58,103 nucleotides of DNA from a virus, in the IMG/VR virus record IMGVR_UViG_3300006789_000026, positions 1 through 58,103 of that record, one strand, 5' to 3'. Each line of letters starts with the position of its first letter. Within the stretch, counting starts at the first letter, position 1. Below are positions 48,001 through 54,629 of this stretch, piece by piece. The notes under the pieces are model-generated. The model was given only the letters and a program-made list of their open reading frames with translations, did no database searches and was not told the DNA's origin. Position numbers and translations under genes: made by a program.

Positions 48001-48200
48001 AAAGCACACTATTTATAATGGATGAACCAGCTACTGCTCTTGACCAAGAACATATGGAAGGTTTCATTAGACTTTTGGAGATGATTAAAACAAAATTCAA
48101 AACTATTCTTCTAATATCACACTTAGATGTTCTTAAGGACTGTGTTGATACAACAATCGATATCCAAAAGCACAATGGTTATGCCAAAGTAAATGTCTAG
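45057..48200 (+). CDS. gp47-gp46: Single-chain Mre11-Rad50 (SbcD-SbcC, T4 gp47-gp46) fusion
   Basis: The 1047-residue protein joins two proteins that T4 encodes separately. Residues 1-340 are the Mre11/SbcD phosphoesterase: FADTHIRN, HCGDLAH, LGNHDG, YHGAV and GDIHKP carry the metal ligands. A linker helix (about residues 320-360) leads into a Rad50/SbcC ATPase: Walker A GRNYSGKSS (near 392), long coiled-coil arms, a zinc hook PDCSFCCD (near 720), the signature SMGSGAEKT (near 956) and Walker B LFIMDEPATALD (near 985). The complex processes DNA ends in recombination and repair. The frame runs through the junction without a stop or frameshift. Fusion would fix the 1:1 ratio of the two subunits. 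Confidence 0.92.
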   Translation: MTYKIAHFADTHIRNLKYHEEYRFVFKQMYKKLRDQKVDMIVHCGDLAHTKTQLSPEYFAMAAEFLKNLADIAPTYVILGNHDGNLRNSGREDAITPIAEALDHPNLHLLKDSGNHRVDAGLSFNVLSIFDRENWEHPDSNGINIALYHGAVMGSTTGTGWAMEHGDDDISVFKGHDFAMLGDIHKPQILDPEGRVQYAGSTIQQNFSEGSRKGYKLWCIDSEEKFNVQHVTFVSPRPFMTIDLNKTGEIPEHYHIPRGARLRLISRTNLPSTKIRKVTDLARSKYNPTSVTFVDKSTSEFTSSLGETQRMENLRDLSVQERWIREYLKEYELDEEIMQEVLDLNSKYNKEAEKNEEVRRNVTWSIKEMQFENLFNYGSGNNVDFTKLSGIVGIFGRNYSGKSSIIDSALYGLFNTTSKGERKNVHIVNQNKSKACIQMVIEADGQEYQICRNLNKSSKTVKGKSVISASGDLDFHNITTDSSCNGDSIKDSDKNIRKVFGSIDDFMITSMASQMDSLSFIKEGSTKRKEILAKFLDLELFDQKFKLAKKDSSEINALIRRFKNKELAKHLIIKQETIEEIYDDIDRQTDLCKKHTKRYEELKTELNQIEQDISSIPTEIVDIHEIEDMIAQRHDDLARAKEMFVLYEATIEKNKEIANELVTHISSLSHERLEALELSWKDHKKKYGENQQALSALAAKQKNASKKIKMLDNHEYDPDCSFCCDNKFVKDANKARDLLPSIQAEMDALSITGEELQEKMDFLDINSIHADLEKHEKLTKRKNVLLSEAKNLEIKAESLVSKVSLYKNELTSLKEKQEEYENNKHAIENLSSLTRSKYAVRTKMLEAKGRKDKCDKKVQDCLVELGSVKHAMKVIRSEKAEQDALEAEWIAYDLFMRCMHTNGIAYEVIKQKLPIINEEIQKCLSTIVDFEINFEEDGRNLNISIRHPKYESRPISMGSGAEKTIAAMAIRLALISITNLPKSTLFIMDEPATALDQEHMEGFIRLLEMIKTKFKTILLISHLDVLKDCVDTTIDIQKHNGYAKVNV

Positions 48201-48211
48201 GAGGATAAGAT

Positions 48212-48535
48212 GTGGAAAAGGAAGAGTTCTTACAAAAAGTGGAGCAATACATGATAGAACAGAAAAATAAGTTACAAGACGCCAAAGAAGATATTCAAGA
48301 GAAAGTTGAAAAACTTGATCTTAAAAAGAAACTTTATTTGGGTAATCCTAAAAAGGGCATGCTAGATGCTCTTCAAGAAAAAATGATTTCAAGAAAACTT
48401 CTTGTTTTCGTTTGTGCTACGGCACTTTTAGCATCAGCACAGTTAGATCCTGAGACTTGGGGAATGATTGCTATGATGTATATCGGTGGACAAACCGCCG
48501 TTGATTTTGCAAAAATGTGGAGACATGGACAATGA
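48212..48535 (+). CDS. Membrane protein, holin-like candidate (GTG start)
   Basis: The GTG at 48212 lies seven bases after a full AGGAGG, and no ATG in this frame is nearby, so GTG is taken as the start. The 107-residue product has a charged coiled-coil N-terminus (residues 1-65) and then two short hydrophobic stretches (LLVFVCATALLASA and WGMIAMMYIGGQTAVDF) that could form a hairpin in the membrane, ending in KMWRHGQ. Two-segment phage proteins of this size are often holins, and the next genes include membrane-anchored proteins. Holin function is not shown by any specific motif. It overlaps the next start as ATGA. Confidence 0.6.
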   Translation: MEKEEFLQKVEQYMIEQKNKLQDAKEDIQEKVEKLDLKKKLYLGNPKKGMLDALQEKMISRKLLVFVCATALLASAQLDPETWGMIAMMYIGGQTAVDFAKMWRHGQ

Positions 48536-48897
48536 AAATTACAAAACAACAATTAAAACAAATAATCAAAGAAGAACTAGAAGCCATTCAAGAGAATGGT
48601 GAAGCATACCATCAGGGGTCTCAAGCAAGACAATCGCTTGATACTCAAGATACTTTGGACAAGGTACCAATGCAGGACCATGCAGAATACCAGTTGGTGG
48701 CACAAAATATGATGCAAGCCACAGAACACATGCAACAGCTTGAAAAGGCTTTTGATATGGGAGATAATGAAGTGAGCAGAGAGATGCTCGGAGCTGCAAT
48801 GACTGCTGTTCGCAAAGCTCAAAAAGCTTTCACCGAATTTATCGAAGGTTATATTAATGCTGATCAGAACCCTGATTATTGGGCACCTGACTATTAA
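48532..48897 (+). CDS. Small protein with shared MKITxxQLKQIIKEE-type N-terminus, member 2
   Basis: The frame is open from 48517, but the shared peptide begins at the ATG at 48532 (MKITKQQLKQIIKEELEAIQ), which overlaps the upstream stop as ATGA, so this start is preferred. The 121-residue payload is helical and Gln/Met-rich (LVAQNMMQATEHMQQLEKAF), ending in DQNPDYWAPDY. It shows no similarity by eye to the payloads of the other members. The shared N-terminus alone argues for common targeting or processing. Confidence 0.75.
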   Translation: MKITKQQLKQIIKEELEAIQENGEAYHQGSQARQSLDTQDTLDKVPMQDHAEYQLVAQNMMQATEHMQQLEKAFDMGDNEVSREMLGAAMTAVRKAQKAFTEFIEGYINADQNPDYWAPDY

Positions 48898-48907
48898 GGA
48901 AGAATAA

Positions 48908-49243
48908 ATGATTTGGTGGAGCAAAATAATTGCTTGGATGAAAGCCCATTGGAACTGGTTGGCTCTGTTGGTCCTTGCTGGTGTTGCTTATTTCCTAGGA
49001 AAAAAAGACTCAGCTAACTTGCTAGCTCATGCAACTATTGCTAAAGACCAATATAAAAAGGATGCAGAGGCGATAGAGAAAGCAGCCAAAGCTAAAACCA
49101 AGCGAGACGATAAGATCGACAATAGAAAAGAAGAGATTAAAAAAGCTTTGATCGAAGAAAAAGAAAGAAAGTTGAGACTTGTCACTCAAGAAGAAATAGA
49201 CGCCGATGAAGTGTTTGTAAACATGGGAATAGACAAAAGATGA
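48908..49243 (+). CDS. Small membrane protein with coiled-coil domain, possible i-spanin
   Basis: The 111-residue product has a Trp-rich N-terminus and one membrane segment (NWLALLVLAGVAYFLGKKDS) and then a long charged coiled coil (residues about 35-95). N-terminal anchor plus periplasmic helix is the layout of Rz-type inner-membrane spanins, which join with an outer-membrane partner to disrupt the outer membrane. The next gene overlaps as ATGA and also encodes an exported protein. No further family evidence. Confidence 0.55.
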   Translation: MIWWSKIIAWMKAHWNWLALLVLAGVAYFLGKKDSANLLAHATIAKDQYKKDAEAIEKAAKAKTKRDDKIDNRKEEIKKALIEEKERKLRLVTQEEIDADEVFVNMGIDKR

Positions 49244-49635
49244 TTCTATTATTACTATCATCGCTAGCATGGGGCAACCTCCCTGAATATACCTATATAG
49301 AAGAGGGAGAACTTGCCCCATTTTCAGGAAGGCTATTCAACGATGCAGCAGCGGACATATTAGCCGAGCAAATCGAAATGGGGCCAAGAGAGTGTCAGAT
49401 AAACTTGGAATACCAGTTAGGTCTGCAAGAAGCAGAGAAGCAACAAGAGATTTTAAAACTTAAAAGTTCTCACAAATTTGAGATCCAAATCCTCGAAGCC
49501 GAAGTACAAGCAAAGAAAGAAAGGATTAAGAATTTAGAAGAATTAAAAACTCCACCAAAAAAACAATTTTGGTTCACTTTGGGACTAATTACTGGAGTAG
49601 GAACTACGATAGCAATAGCGAAGGCGGTTGAATGA
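49240..49635 (+). CDS. Exported protein with signal peptide and C-terminal membrane segment
   Basis: The 131-residue product starts with a short signal-like segment (MILLLLSSLAWGN), followed by LPEYTYIEEGELAPFSGRLF, a motif that I associate with a phage membrane-protein family of unknown function. A coiled coil (residues about 55-105) and a C-terminal membrane helix (FWFTLGLITGVGTTIAIAKA) follow. There is no lipobox cysteine, so it is not a classical Rz1 lipoprotein. A spanin-like role beside the preceding gene is an inference. Both of its ends overlap neighbours as ATGA. Confidence 0.6.
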   Translation: MILLLLSSLAWGNLPEYTYIEEGELAPFSGRLFNDAAADILAEQIEMGPRECQINLEYQLGLQEAEKQQEILKLKSSHKFEIQILEAEVQAKKERIKNLEELKTPPKKQFWFTLGLITGVGTTIAIAKAVE

Positions 49636-50018
49636 AAAAGAAAGATCCAAACTATGCCGTAAAAGTTGAGAAAGAGATAGCAAAAAAGTACGGAGAAAAA
49701 ACTGTTCAACACCCAAAAAGCCAATGGACTGACGAAAAAGAACGAGAATATGTCAAACAATTAAAAGATCTTTACAAAAGAAGAAACGAAGAAGAACAAG
49801 AACACGTTGAAGTTAATGGAGTTTTTGTTTCAAATAAACTATTTACAAAAGAAACCAAACGCTCTTGTCCCGTTTGTAATACATACTCCTTCAAATCTAA
49901 TGATGATGTTTATATGTCAAAGTTTGAGTGTTGCGAAAAATGTTATATCCAATGGGTTGAAGATCGCGAAGAACGATGGCTTAAAGGATGGAGACCTAGT
50001 AATGAAAATAACAAATGA
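49632..50018 (+). CDS. Zinc-finger protein of unknown function
   Basis: The 128-residue product has a charged helical N-terminal half and a C-terminal zinc-binding region with CPVC (residues about 79-82) and CCEKC (about 97-101), separated by a short acidic stretch. EVNGVFVSNKLFTKE lies just before the first pair. The pattern is that of a treble-clef or zinc-ribbon knuckle, of which small phage nucleic-acid-associated proteins often have one. The 3' end overlaps the next gene by 17 bases. Confidence 0.65.
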   Translation: MKKKDPNYAVKVEKEIAKKYGEKTVQHPKSQWTDEKEREYVKQLKDLYKRRNEEEQEHVEVNGVFVSNKLFTKETKRSCPVCNTYSFKSNDDVYMSKFECCEKCYIQWVEDREERWLKGWRPSNENNK

Positions 50019-50313
50019 ACAATTAAAGCAAATTATTAAAGAAGAACTAGAGGCAGTTGTGGATGAAGGAATACAGACCTTAGCTACCGCGCCTCTGGAC
50101 CAACCAGATCCAAACGATCATCTATTCAAACTAATGGATCAAGTTACCGACATAGCTCTTGAAAAAATTGGTAAGCGTCAAGATCAAGAAGCTGAAGCTG
50201 AAATATCACCTTTATCTAATGAAGTTGTTACTTCTATGGTAAACATTGAAGCTATGGCTGATGAAGTAATTCAAAGATACAAACAAGGTTATAAAGGAGA
50301 AACTTATGAGTAG
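50002..50313 (+). CDS. Small protein with shared MKITxxQLKQIIKEE-type N-terminus, member 3
   Basis: A longer frame is open from 49807 but overlaps the zinc-finger gene almost entirely. The ATG at 50002 begins the shared peptide (MKITNEQLKQIIKEELEAVV) and is preferred. The 103-residue product has a helical, acidic payload (DHLFKLMDQVTDIALEKIGK, NIEAMADEVIQRYKQGYK). The nucleotide sequence of the first 50 bases closely resembles that of the other members. It overlaps the neighbours at both ends. Confidence 0.75.
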   Translation: MKITNEQLKQIIKEELEAVVDEGIQTLATAPLDQPDPNDHLFKLMDQVTDIALEKIGKRQDQEAEAEISPLSNEVVTSMVNIEAMADEVIQRYKQGYKGETYE

Positions 50314-50860
50314 TACAACACTAGAAATTATACAAGGCCTTTCACAAGCAGCTGCAAATGCTTATGACGGAGCCCACGATGAACGTTTCGTCCGACCGGG
50401 TGAAAGTGTTAGCATGGGAATGAAAAGAGAAAACGGATGCCCACTGAATGACTCTAGAGTCGTTGATGGTTTTTTTGTTAAGTTTTATGGAAACAGGATG
50501 TGTCTCTCTTATCAATCAGATGTTCTACTTAAGGATGTCTACGCAAATAACTTTGCCGGAGATATTGATCGTCAAATGAATGAGATCAAGAAGTTCCTTC
50601 AAAAGGAATATAAAAAGGTTACTGGGAATTCTGTTACTCTTACGAAGGATGGAGAAGCGAATGTCCTTGTACAATCCACATCTAGGGTTCGTTCTTTTTG
50701 TAATGCCAAACAGCACTATAAGATATCGGGTATTAAAGAACTCCCACAACTTGAGGCAAGCATTGAAGACTCAAGAAAAATTACACGAAAGTTTTTAGAT
50801 CAGTTCTCAAACAAACGTCCGAGTAATGACACACGCAAAAAAGGAGCGAATCAGAAATGA
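50306..50860 (+). CDS. Hypothetical protein, 184 aa
   Basis: The product starts with MSSTTLEIIQGLSQAAANAY and contains an alpha/beta middle (GFFVKFYGNRMCLSYQSDVL, QMNEIKKFLQKEYKKVTGN) and a basic, Lys/Arg-rich tail. AAGGAG precedes the ATG, which overlaps the upstream gene's stop by eight bases. I do not recognise the family. It lies two genes before the large terminase and has a shape typical of small soluble virion or packaging-associated proteins, without proof. Its stop overlaps the next start as ATGA. Confidence 0.62.
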   Translation: MSSTTLEIIQGLSQAAANAYDGAHDERFVRPGESVSMGMKRENGCPLNDSRVVDGFFVKFYGNRMCLSYQSDVLLKDVYANNFAGDIDRQMNEIKKFLQKEYKKVTGNSVTLTKDGEANVLVQSTSRVRSFCNAKQHYKISGIKELPQLEASIEDSRKITRKFLDQFSNKRPSNDTRKKGANQK

Positions 50861-51084
50861 AAATATCAAAAGAAAGATTGACTCAAATTATTAAAGAAGA
50901 AATGGATGCTGTTTATTCTCAAGCAGCAGAATATGCCGATGAAGGCATTGAAGGCTCGGAAGAACTTGAGGAAGTATATGATCTCGAAGAACTCAAAGCG
51001 GGTTTAGAATTGGCTGTGAAGCTTAGAAATAGAGAAGTGATCATGATGATCCACAAGGCTATCTCTCTTTTGCCAAAGCAATAG
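50857..51084 (+). CDS. Small protein with shared MKITxxQLKQIIKEE-type N-terminus, member 4
   Basis: The 75-residue product begins MKISKERLTQIIKEEMDAVY and has the shortest payload of the set. It is strongly acidic at first (EGIEGSEELEEVYDLEELKA) and ends in a helical segment. Immediately before the terminase gene, in the position where small terminase genes often lie. The shared N-terminus argues instead for membership of the small-protein family described in the findings. Confidence 0.72.
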   Translation: MKISKERLTQIIKEEMDAVYSQAAEYADEGIEGSEELEEVYDLEELKAGLELAVKLRNREVIMMIHKAISLLPKQ

Positions 51085-51090
51085 GAGCAC

Positions 51091-52674
51091 ATGACTCTCA
51101 AGTTATCAAAGAAAGAGATTATAAAAGAGATCGTCAAGTCCGGAAAAGATCCTGTATATTTTATAAATAACTATTGCAGAATCTCTCATCCACTTCGCGG
51201 TCTTATTCCATTTAACACGTATCCATATCAAGATGAACTTGTCAATGACTTTAATGATTATCGTTTCACCGTCATATTAAAAGCAAGACAGCTGGGCATT
51301 TCTACAATCTCTGCTGCTTATGCTGTTTGGTTTATGCTGTTCCACAAGGAAAAGAATATTCTTGTAATGGCGACAAAGTTCACAACAGCAGCTAACTTGG
51401 TCAAAAAGGTAAAACAAGTGATGAAGAACCTTCCGCCATGGATGCAGGTTGCAAAGATCACAATCGATAACCGAAACTCGTTTGAACTCTCGAATGGTTC
51501 CACGATCAAAGCAGTCGGAACATCAGCAGACGCTGGTCGTTCGGAAGCTCTATCTTTGCTCATTATAGACGAGGCAGCACACGTTGAAGGGCTTGATGAC
51601 CTCTGGGCAGGTCTTTACCCTACTCTATCAACAGGTGGTCGCTGTATCGCTTTGTCGACCCCTATGGGTGTTGGAAACTGGTTCCACAGAACCTATACTG
51701 ATGCTGAGAACGGAGACAACGAGTTCCACCCTGTTTCTCTTCGTTGGGACGTTCACCCCGAGCGGGATAAGGTTTGGTTCGAGAAAGAAACAAAAAATAT
51801 GTCTCGGAGACAAATAGCACAAGAGCTTGAGTGTAACTTCAACACATCTGGAGAAACAGTCATTCACCCAGACGATATCTCTTGGATACATCAGCAAATT
51901 TGTGAACCAGAGTATAGAACGGGTTGGGATAGAAACATGTGGATATGGGAGAAGTACCAAGAAGGTGTTCCTTATCTTCTCGTAGCAGACGTTGCTCGTG
52001 GAGATGGAGCCGATAGTTCCGTATTTCATATTATGAGAACAGATACGATGGAAGCCGTTGCTGAGTATCAAGGCAAGCCGACACTCGATCATTTCGCTCG
52101 CATCTTAAACGATGCAGGGAAAGAGTATGGAGGTTGTCTCTTGGTTGTTGAGAATATCGGTATTGGAATCTCTGTTTGCGAGAAGCTCAGAGACCTTGAG
52201 TATCCTAACTTATATTATTCAATAAAAGGAACTCATGAATATGTTGATGCTTTAACAGGAGAATATAATTCAAATGCTGTTATGGGTTTTACCACGTCAA
52301 CAAAAACAAGACCCCTGATCGTCGCAAAACTTGAAGAATATATTAGAAACAAACTTGTCAAACCAAAATCTCAACGGCTATTCTCGGAGACAAAAACTTT
52401 TATTTGGAATAATGGAAAACCTCAAGCGATGAGAAGCTATCATGATGACTTGATAATGTCTCTCGCAATTGCATGTTGGGTTCGAGACACAGCGTTAGAA
52501 GTGTCCGAAAAAGAGATATTATATAAGAAGGCGATGGTAGATGCCATGTATTCAACGGGTAAAACTATCAACACAGCAATCCCGGGTATGAAAGAGTATA
52601 GCAAAGAATTTGAAAAGAAGTATGAAGAAGAGATAGGTATCGCTAGAGAATTCGCTTGGATTTTCAAGGGATGA
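51091..52674 (+). CDS. gp17: Large terminase subunit, T4 gp17-like
   Basis: The 527-residue protein has an N-terminal packaging ATPase and a C-terminal nuclease. Walker A is the variant KARQLGIST (residues 64-72), Walker B with catalytic Glu is LLIIDEAAHVE (near 156-166), and the coupling motif is LSTPMG. The RNase H-like nuclease shows LLVADVARGDG (near 296) with its metal Asp and YHDDLIMSLAIA (near 450). It drives DNA into proheads and cuts concatemers. T4 gp17 is about 610 residues, so this one is slightly short. AGGAGCAC precedes the ATG. No intron or intein interrupts it. Confidence 0.95.
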   Translation: MTLKLSKKEIIKEIVKSGKDPVYFINNYCRISHPLRGLIPFNTYPYQDELVNDFNDYRFTVILKARQLGISTISAAYAVWFMLFHKEKNILVMATKFTTAANLVKKVKQVMKNLPPWMQVAKITIDNRNSFELSNGSTIKAVGTSADAGRSEALSLLIIDEAAHVEGLDDLWAGLYPTLSTGGRCIALSTPMGVGNWFHRTYTDAENGDNEFHPVSLRWDVHPERDKVWFEKETKNMSRRQIAQELECNFNTSGETVIHPDDISWIHQQICEPEYRTGWDRNMWIWEKYQEGVPYLLVADVARGDGADSSVFHIMRTDTMEAVAEYQGKPTLDHFARILNDAGKEYGGCLLVVENIGIGISVCEKLRDLEYPNLYYSIKGTHEYVDALTGEYNSNAVMGFTTSTKTRPLIVAKLEEYIRNKLVKPKSQRLFSETKTFIWNNGKPQAMRSYHDDLIMSLAIACWVRDTALEVSEKEILYKKAMVDAMYSTGKTINTAIPGMKEYSKEFEKKYEEEIGIAREFAWIFKG

Positions 52675-52675
52675 C

Positions 52676-52704
52676 TTGACAAACCCCTTACTTTATGGTA
52701 TAAT
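52676..52704 (+). promoter_or_regulatory. Near-consensus sigma70 promoter before the portal gene
   Basis: TTGACA at 52676-52681 and TATAAT at 52699-52704 are perfect, with a 17-base spacer and TGG before the -10 box. A CTATTTAC motif follows at 52709. The TTGACA overlaps the region just behind the terminase stop. The AAAAGG ribosome binding site and ATG (52734) lie downstream. Confidence 0.8.
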
Positions 52705-52708
52705 ATAA

Positions 52709-52716
52709 CTATTTAC
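52709..52716 (+). promoter_or_regulatory. CTATTTAC motif, site 6
   Basis: CTATTTAC lies five bases after the -10 box of the portal promoter, so it would be at the 5' end of that transcript. Confidence 0.35.
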
Positions 52717-52733
52717 TACAAAAAGGTTAACTT

Positions 52734-54629
52734 ATGGCAAAATATAATAAAAAGTCGCCCTATAATCCACAATCGGATTTGTTTAAGGCACTAACCAGAT
52801 TATTTTCTGGTCCTATCACGCAAAGAAGAACACAAACTGGTAGGCAACTTAAAAGAAGAGATTTGGATATGTTTGCTAATCGCTTCAAATCAGCCTCTGG
52901 TAAGCAATTTAAAAAGTGGGAACATAATCCGATAAACAACATCACCATGAACATGATCACTAATCGTAATAGATCCGAGAGATATGTTGATTTTGATGAA
53001 ATGGAATACGTCCCAGAGATTGCCTCATCACTAGATATCTATGCTGATGAGATGACAACACACACAGACATTCGTCCCATGTTGAGAATCAAGTGCGCTA
53101 ACGAAGAAATTAAACATATTTTACAAAATTTATATCATAATATCTTAAACATAGAACACAATTTGTTTGGCTGGGCTAGAACAATGTGTAAGTATGGAGA
53201 CTTCTTTCTATATCTAGATATTGACGAGCAGTTAGGAATTCGAGCAGCTATTGGACTTCCTCCGCAAGAAATTGAAAGGCTGGAAGGAGAGGATCAAACT
53301 AATCCTAATTATGTTCAATACCAATGGAATACAGCTGCTCTTACGCTTGAAAACTGGCAAGTTGCTCATTTTCGCATTCTAGGGAATGACAAGCATGCTC
53401 CATATGGAACTTCTGTTCTGGAGCCTTCTCGTCGGATTTACAGACAGCTTATCTTATTAGAAGATGCCATGATGGCTTATCGTATTGTTCGTGCCCCTGA
53501 GCGTCGTGTATTTAAGATCGATGTTGGTGGCATTCCTCCACAAGAGGTTGAACAATACATGCAGAAAGTTATGACTCAAATGAAGCGTCACCAAATTGTT
53601 GATCCAAAGACCGGTAAGGTTGATCTTCGTTATAACCCAATGTCGGTTGAGGAAGATTTTTACATTCCGATTCGTGGAGGACAATCAAACACAGATATTA
53701 TCTCTCTTCCCGGAGCCTCTTTCAATGGCGGTATTGACGATGTTAAGTACCTCCGAGATAAGTTGTTCTCCGCACTTAAGATACCACAGTCGTATCTTAC
53801 CATGGGAGAAGGAGCAACAGAGGATAAAACCACACTTGCACAGAAAGATATTCGTTTTGCTAGAACCATCCAGAGACTACAGAGAGTAGCGATTTCTGAG
53901 CTTGAAAAAGTCGGTATCATACATTTATATACTTTAGGATATAGAGAGGACGATTTGTTAGCCTTTAAATTACATCTTAATAATCCTTCAAAGATCGCAG
54001 AATTACAAGAACTCGAACATTGGAAACAGAAGTTCGATATCGCAGCATCTGCTACTGAAGGTTACTTTTCAAAACGCTGGATTGCGGAGAACCTCTTAGG
54101 AATGTCTGAAGACGAGTTCCTTCGCAATCAAAGAGAAATGTTCTTCGACAAGAAGTATACCGCTAAACTGGAAGCAGCCACCGCTGGTGGAGAAGCTGCT
54201 GAAGGTGAAGGCGGAGGCGGCGGACTTGCCGGTGGTCTCGGAGACCTCGGTGGAGCCGAAGGTGACCTCGGTGGTGACCTTGATCTCGGAGGTGAAGGCG
54301 AGGACATTGCTGGGGAAACTGGTGATGATGAAGGGGGTGATACTGATCTTCTCGCCGAACCTCCTCCCGCTAAACGTGATGATTTAATTGTAAAACCACC
54401 AACAACTAAGAAGGGCGGAGTAACAAAACACTTAAAGAACGTAGCTAGAGGTGGAGAACATGGTACGACAAAAAGAACAAAGTTTCAAGGAGCTTATGGT
54501 TATGGAAGTCTAAATACTATGTACGAACAAATGGACAAAGACGAGGACAAGTTATTTGCTGTCTCTCGTGATGTCGAGATGTTATTAGAAGGTTTATTTA
54601 AAAAGGAGACCGAAGATGAAACACAATAA
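52734..54629 (+). CDS. gp20: Portal protein, T4 gp20-like
   Basis: The 631-residue protein has the gp20-type portal pattern: RYVDFDEMEYVPEIASSLDI and YADEMT near residue 85-105, the stem and clip region with RAPERRVFKIDVG, and a conserved block PIRGGQSNTDIISLPGA followed by DDVKYLRDKLFSALKIPQSYL. The portal is the dodecameric ring through which DNA enters the head. The C-terminus carries a Gly/Asp/Glu-rich low-complexity stretch (residues about 485-545) that is not typical and may be a flexible tail. The gene is 59 bases after the terminase gene with its own promoter. Confidence 0.94.
   Translation: MAKYNKKSPYNPQSDLFKALTRLFSGPITQRRTQTGRQLKRRDLDMFANRFKSASGKQFKKWEHNPINNITMNMITNRNRSERYVDFDEMEYVPEIASSLDIYADEMTTHTDIRPMLRIKCANEEIKHILQNLYHNILNIEHNLFGWARTMCKYGDFFLYLDIDEQLGIRAAIGLPPQEIERLEGEDQTNPNYVQYQWNTAALTLENWQVAHFRILGNDKHAPYGTSVLEPSRRIYRQLILLEDAMMAYRIVRAPERRVFKIDVGGIPPQEVEQYMQKVMTQMKRHQIVDPKTGKVDLRYNPMSVEEDFYIPIRGGQSNTDIISLPGASFNGGIDDVKYLRDKLFSALKIPQSYLTMGEGATEDKTTLAQKDIRFARTIQRLQRVAISELEKVGIIHLYTLGYREDDLLAFKLHLNNPSKIAELQELEHWKQKFDIAASATEGYFSKRWIAENLLGMSEDEFLRNQREMFFDKKYTAKLEAATAGGEAAEGEGGGGGLAGGLGDLGGAEGDLGGDLDLGGEGEDIAGETGDDEGGDTDLLAEPPPAKRDDLIVKPPTTKKGGVTKHLKNVARGGEHGTTKRTKFQGAYGYGSLNTMYEQMDKDEDKLFAVSRDVEMLLEGLFKKETEDETQ

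Noticed and set aside
49807-50001. N-terminal extension of the third MKIT-type gene
   Set aside because: The extension overlaps the zinc-finger coding sequence completely and would bury the shared N-terminal peptide. The ATG at 50002 matches the other members.
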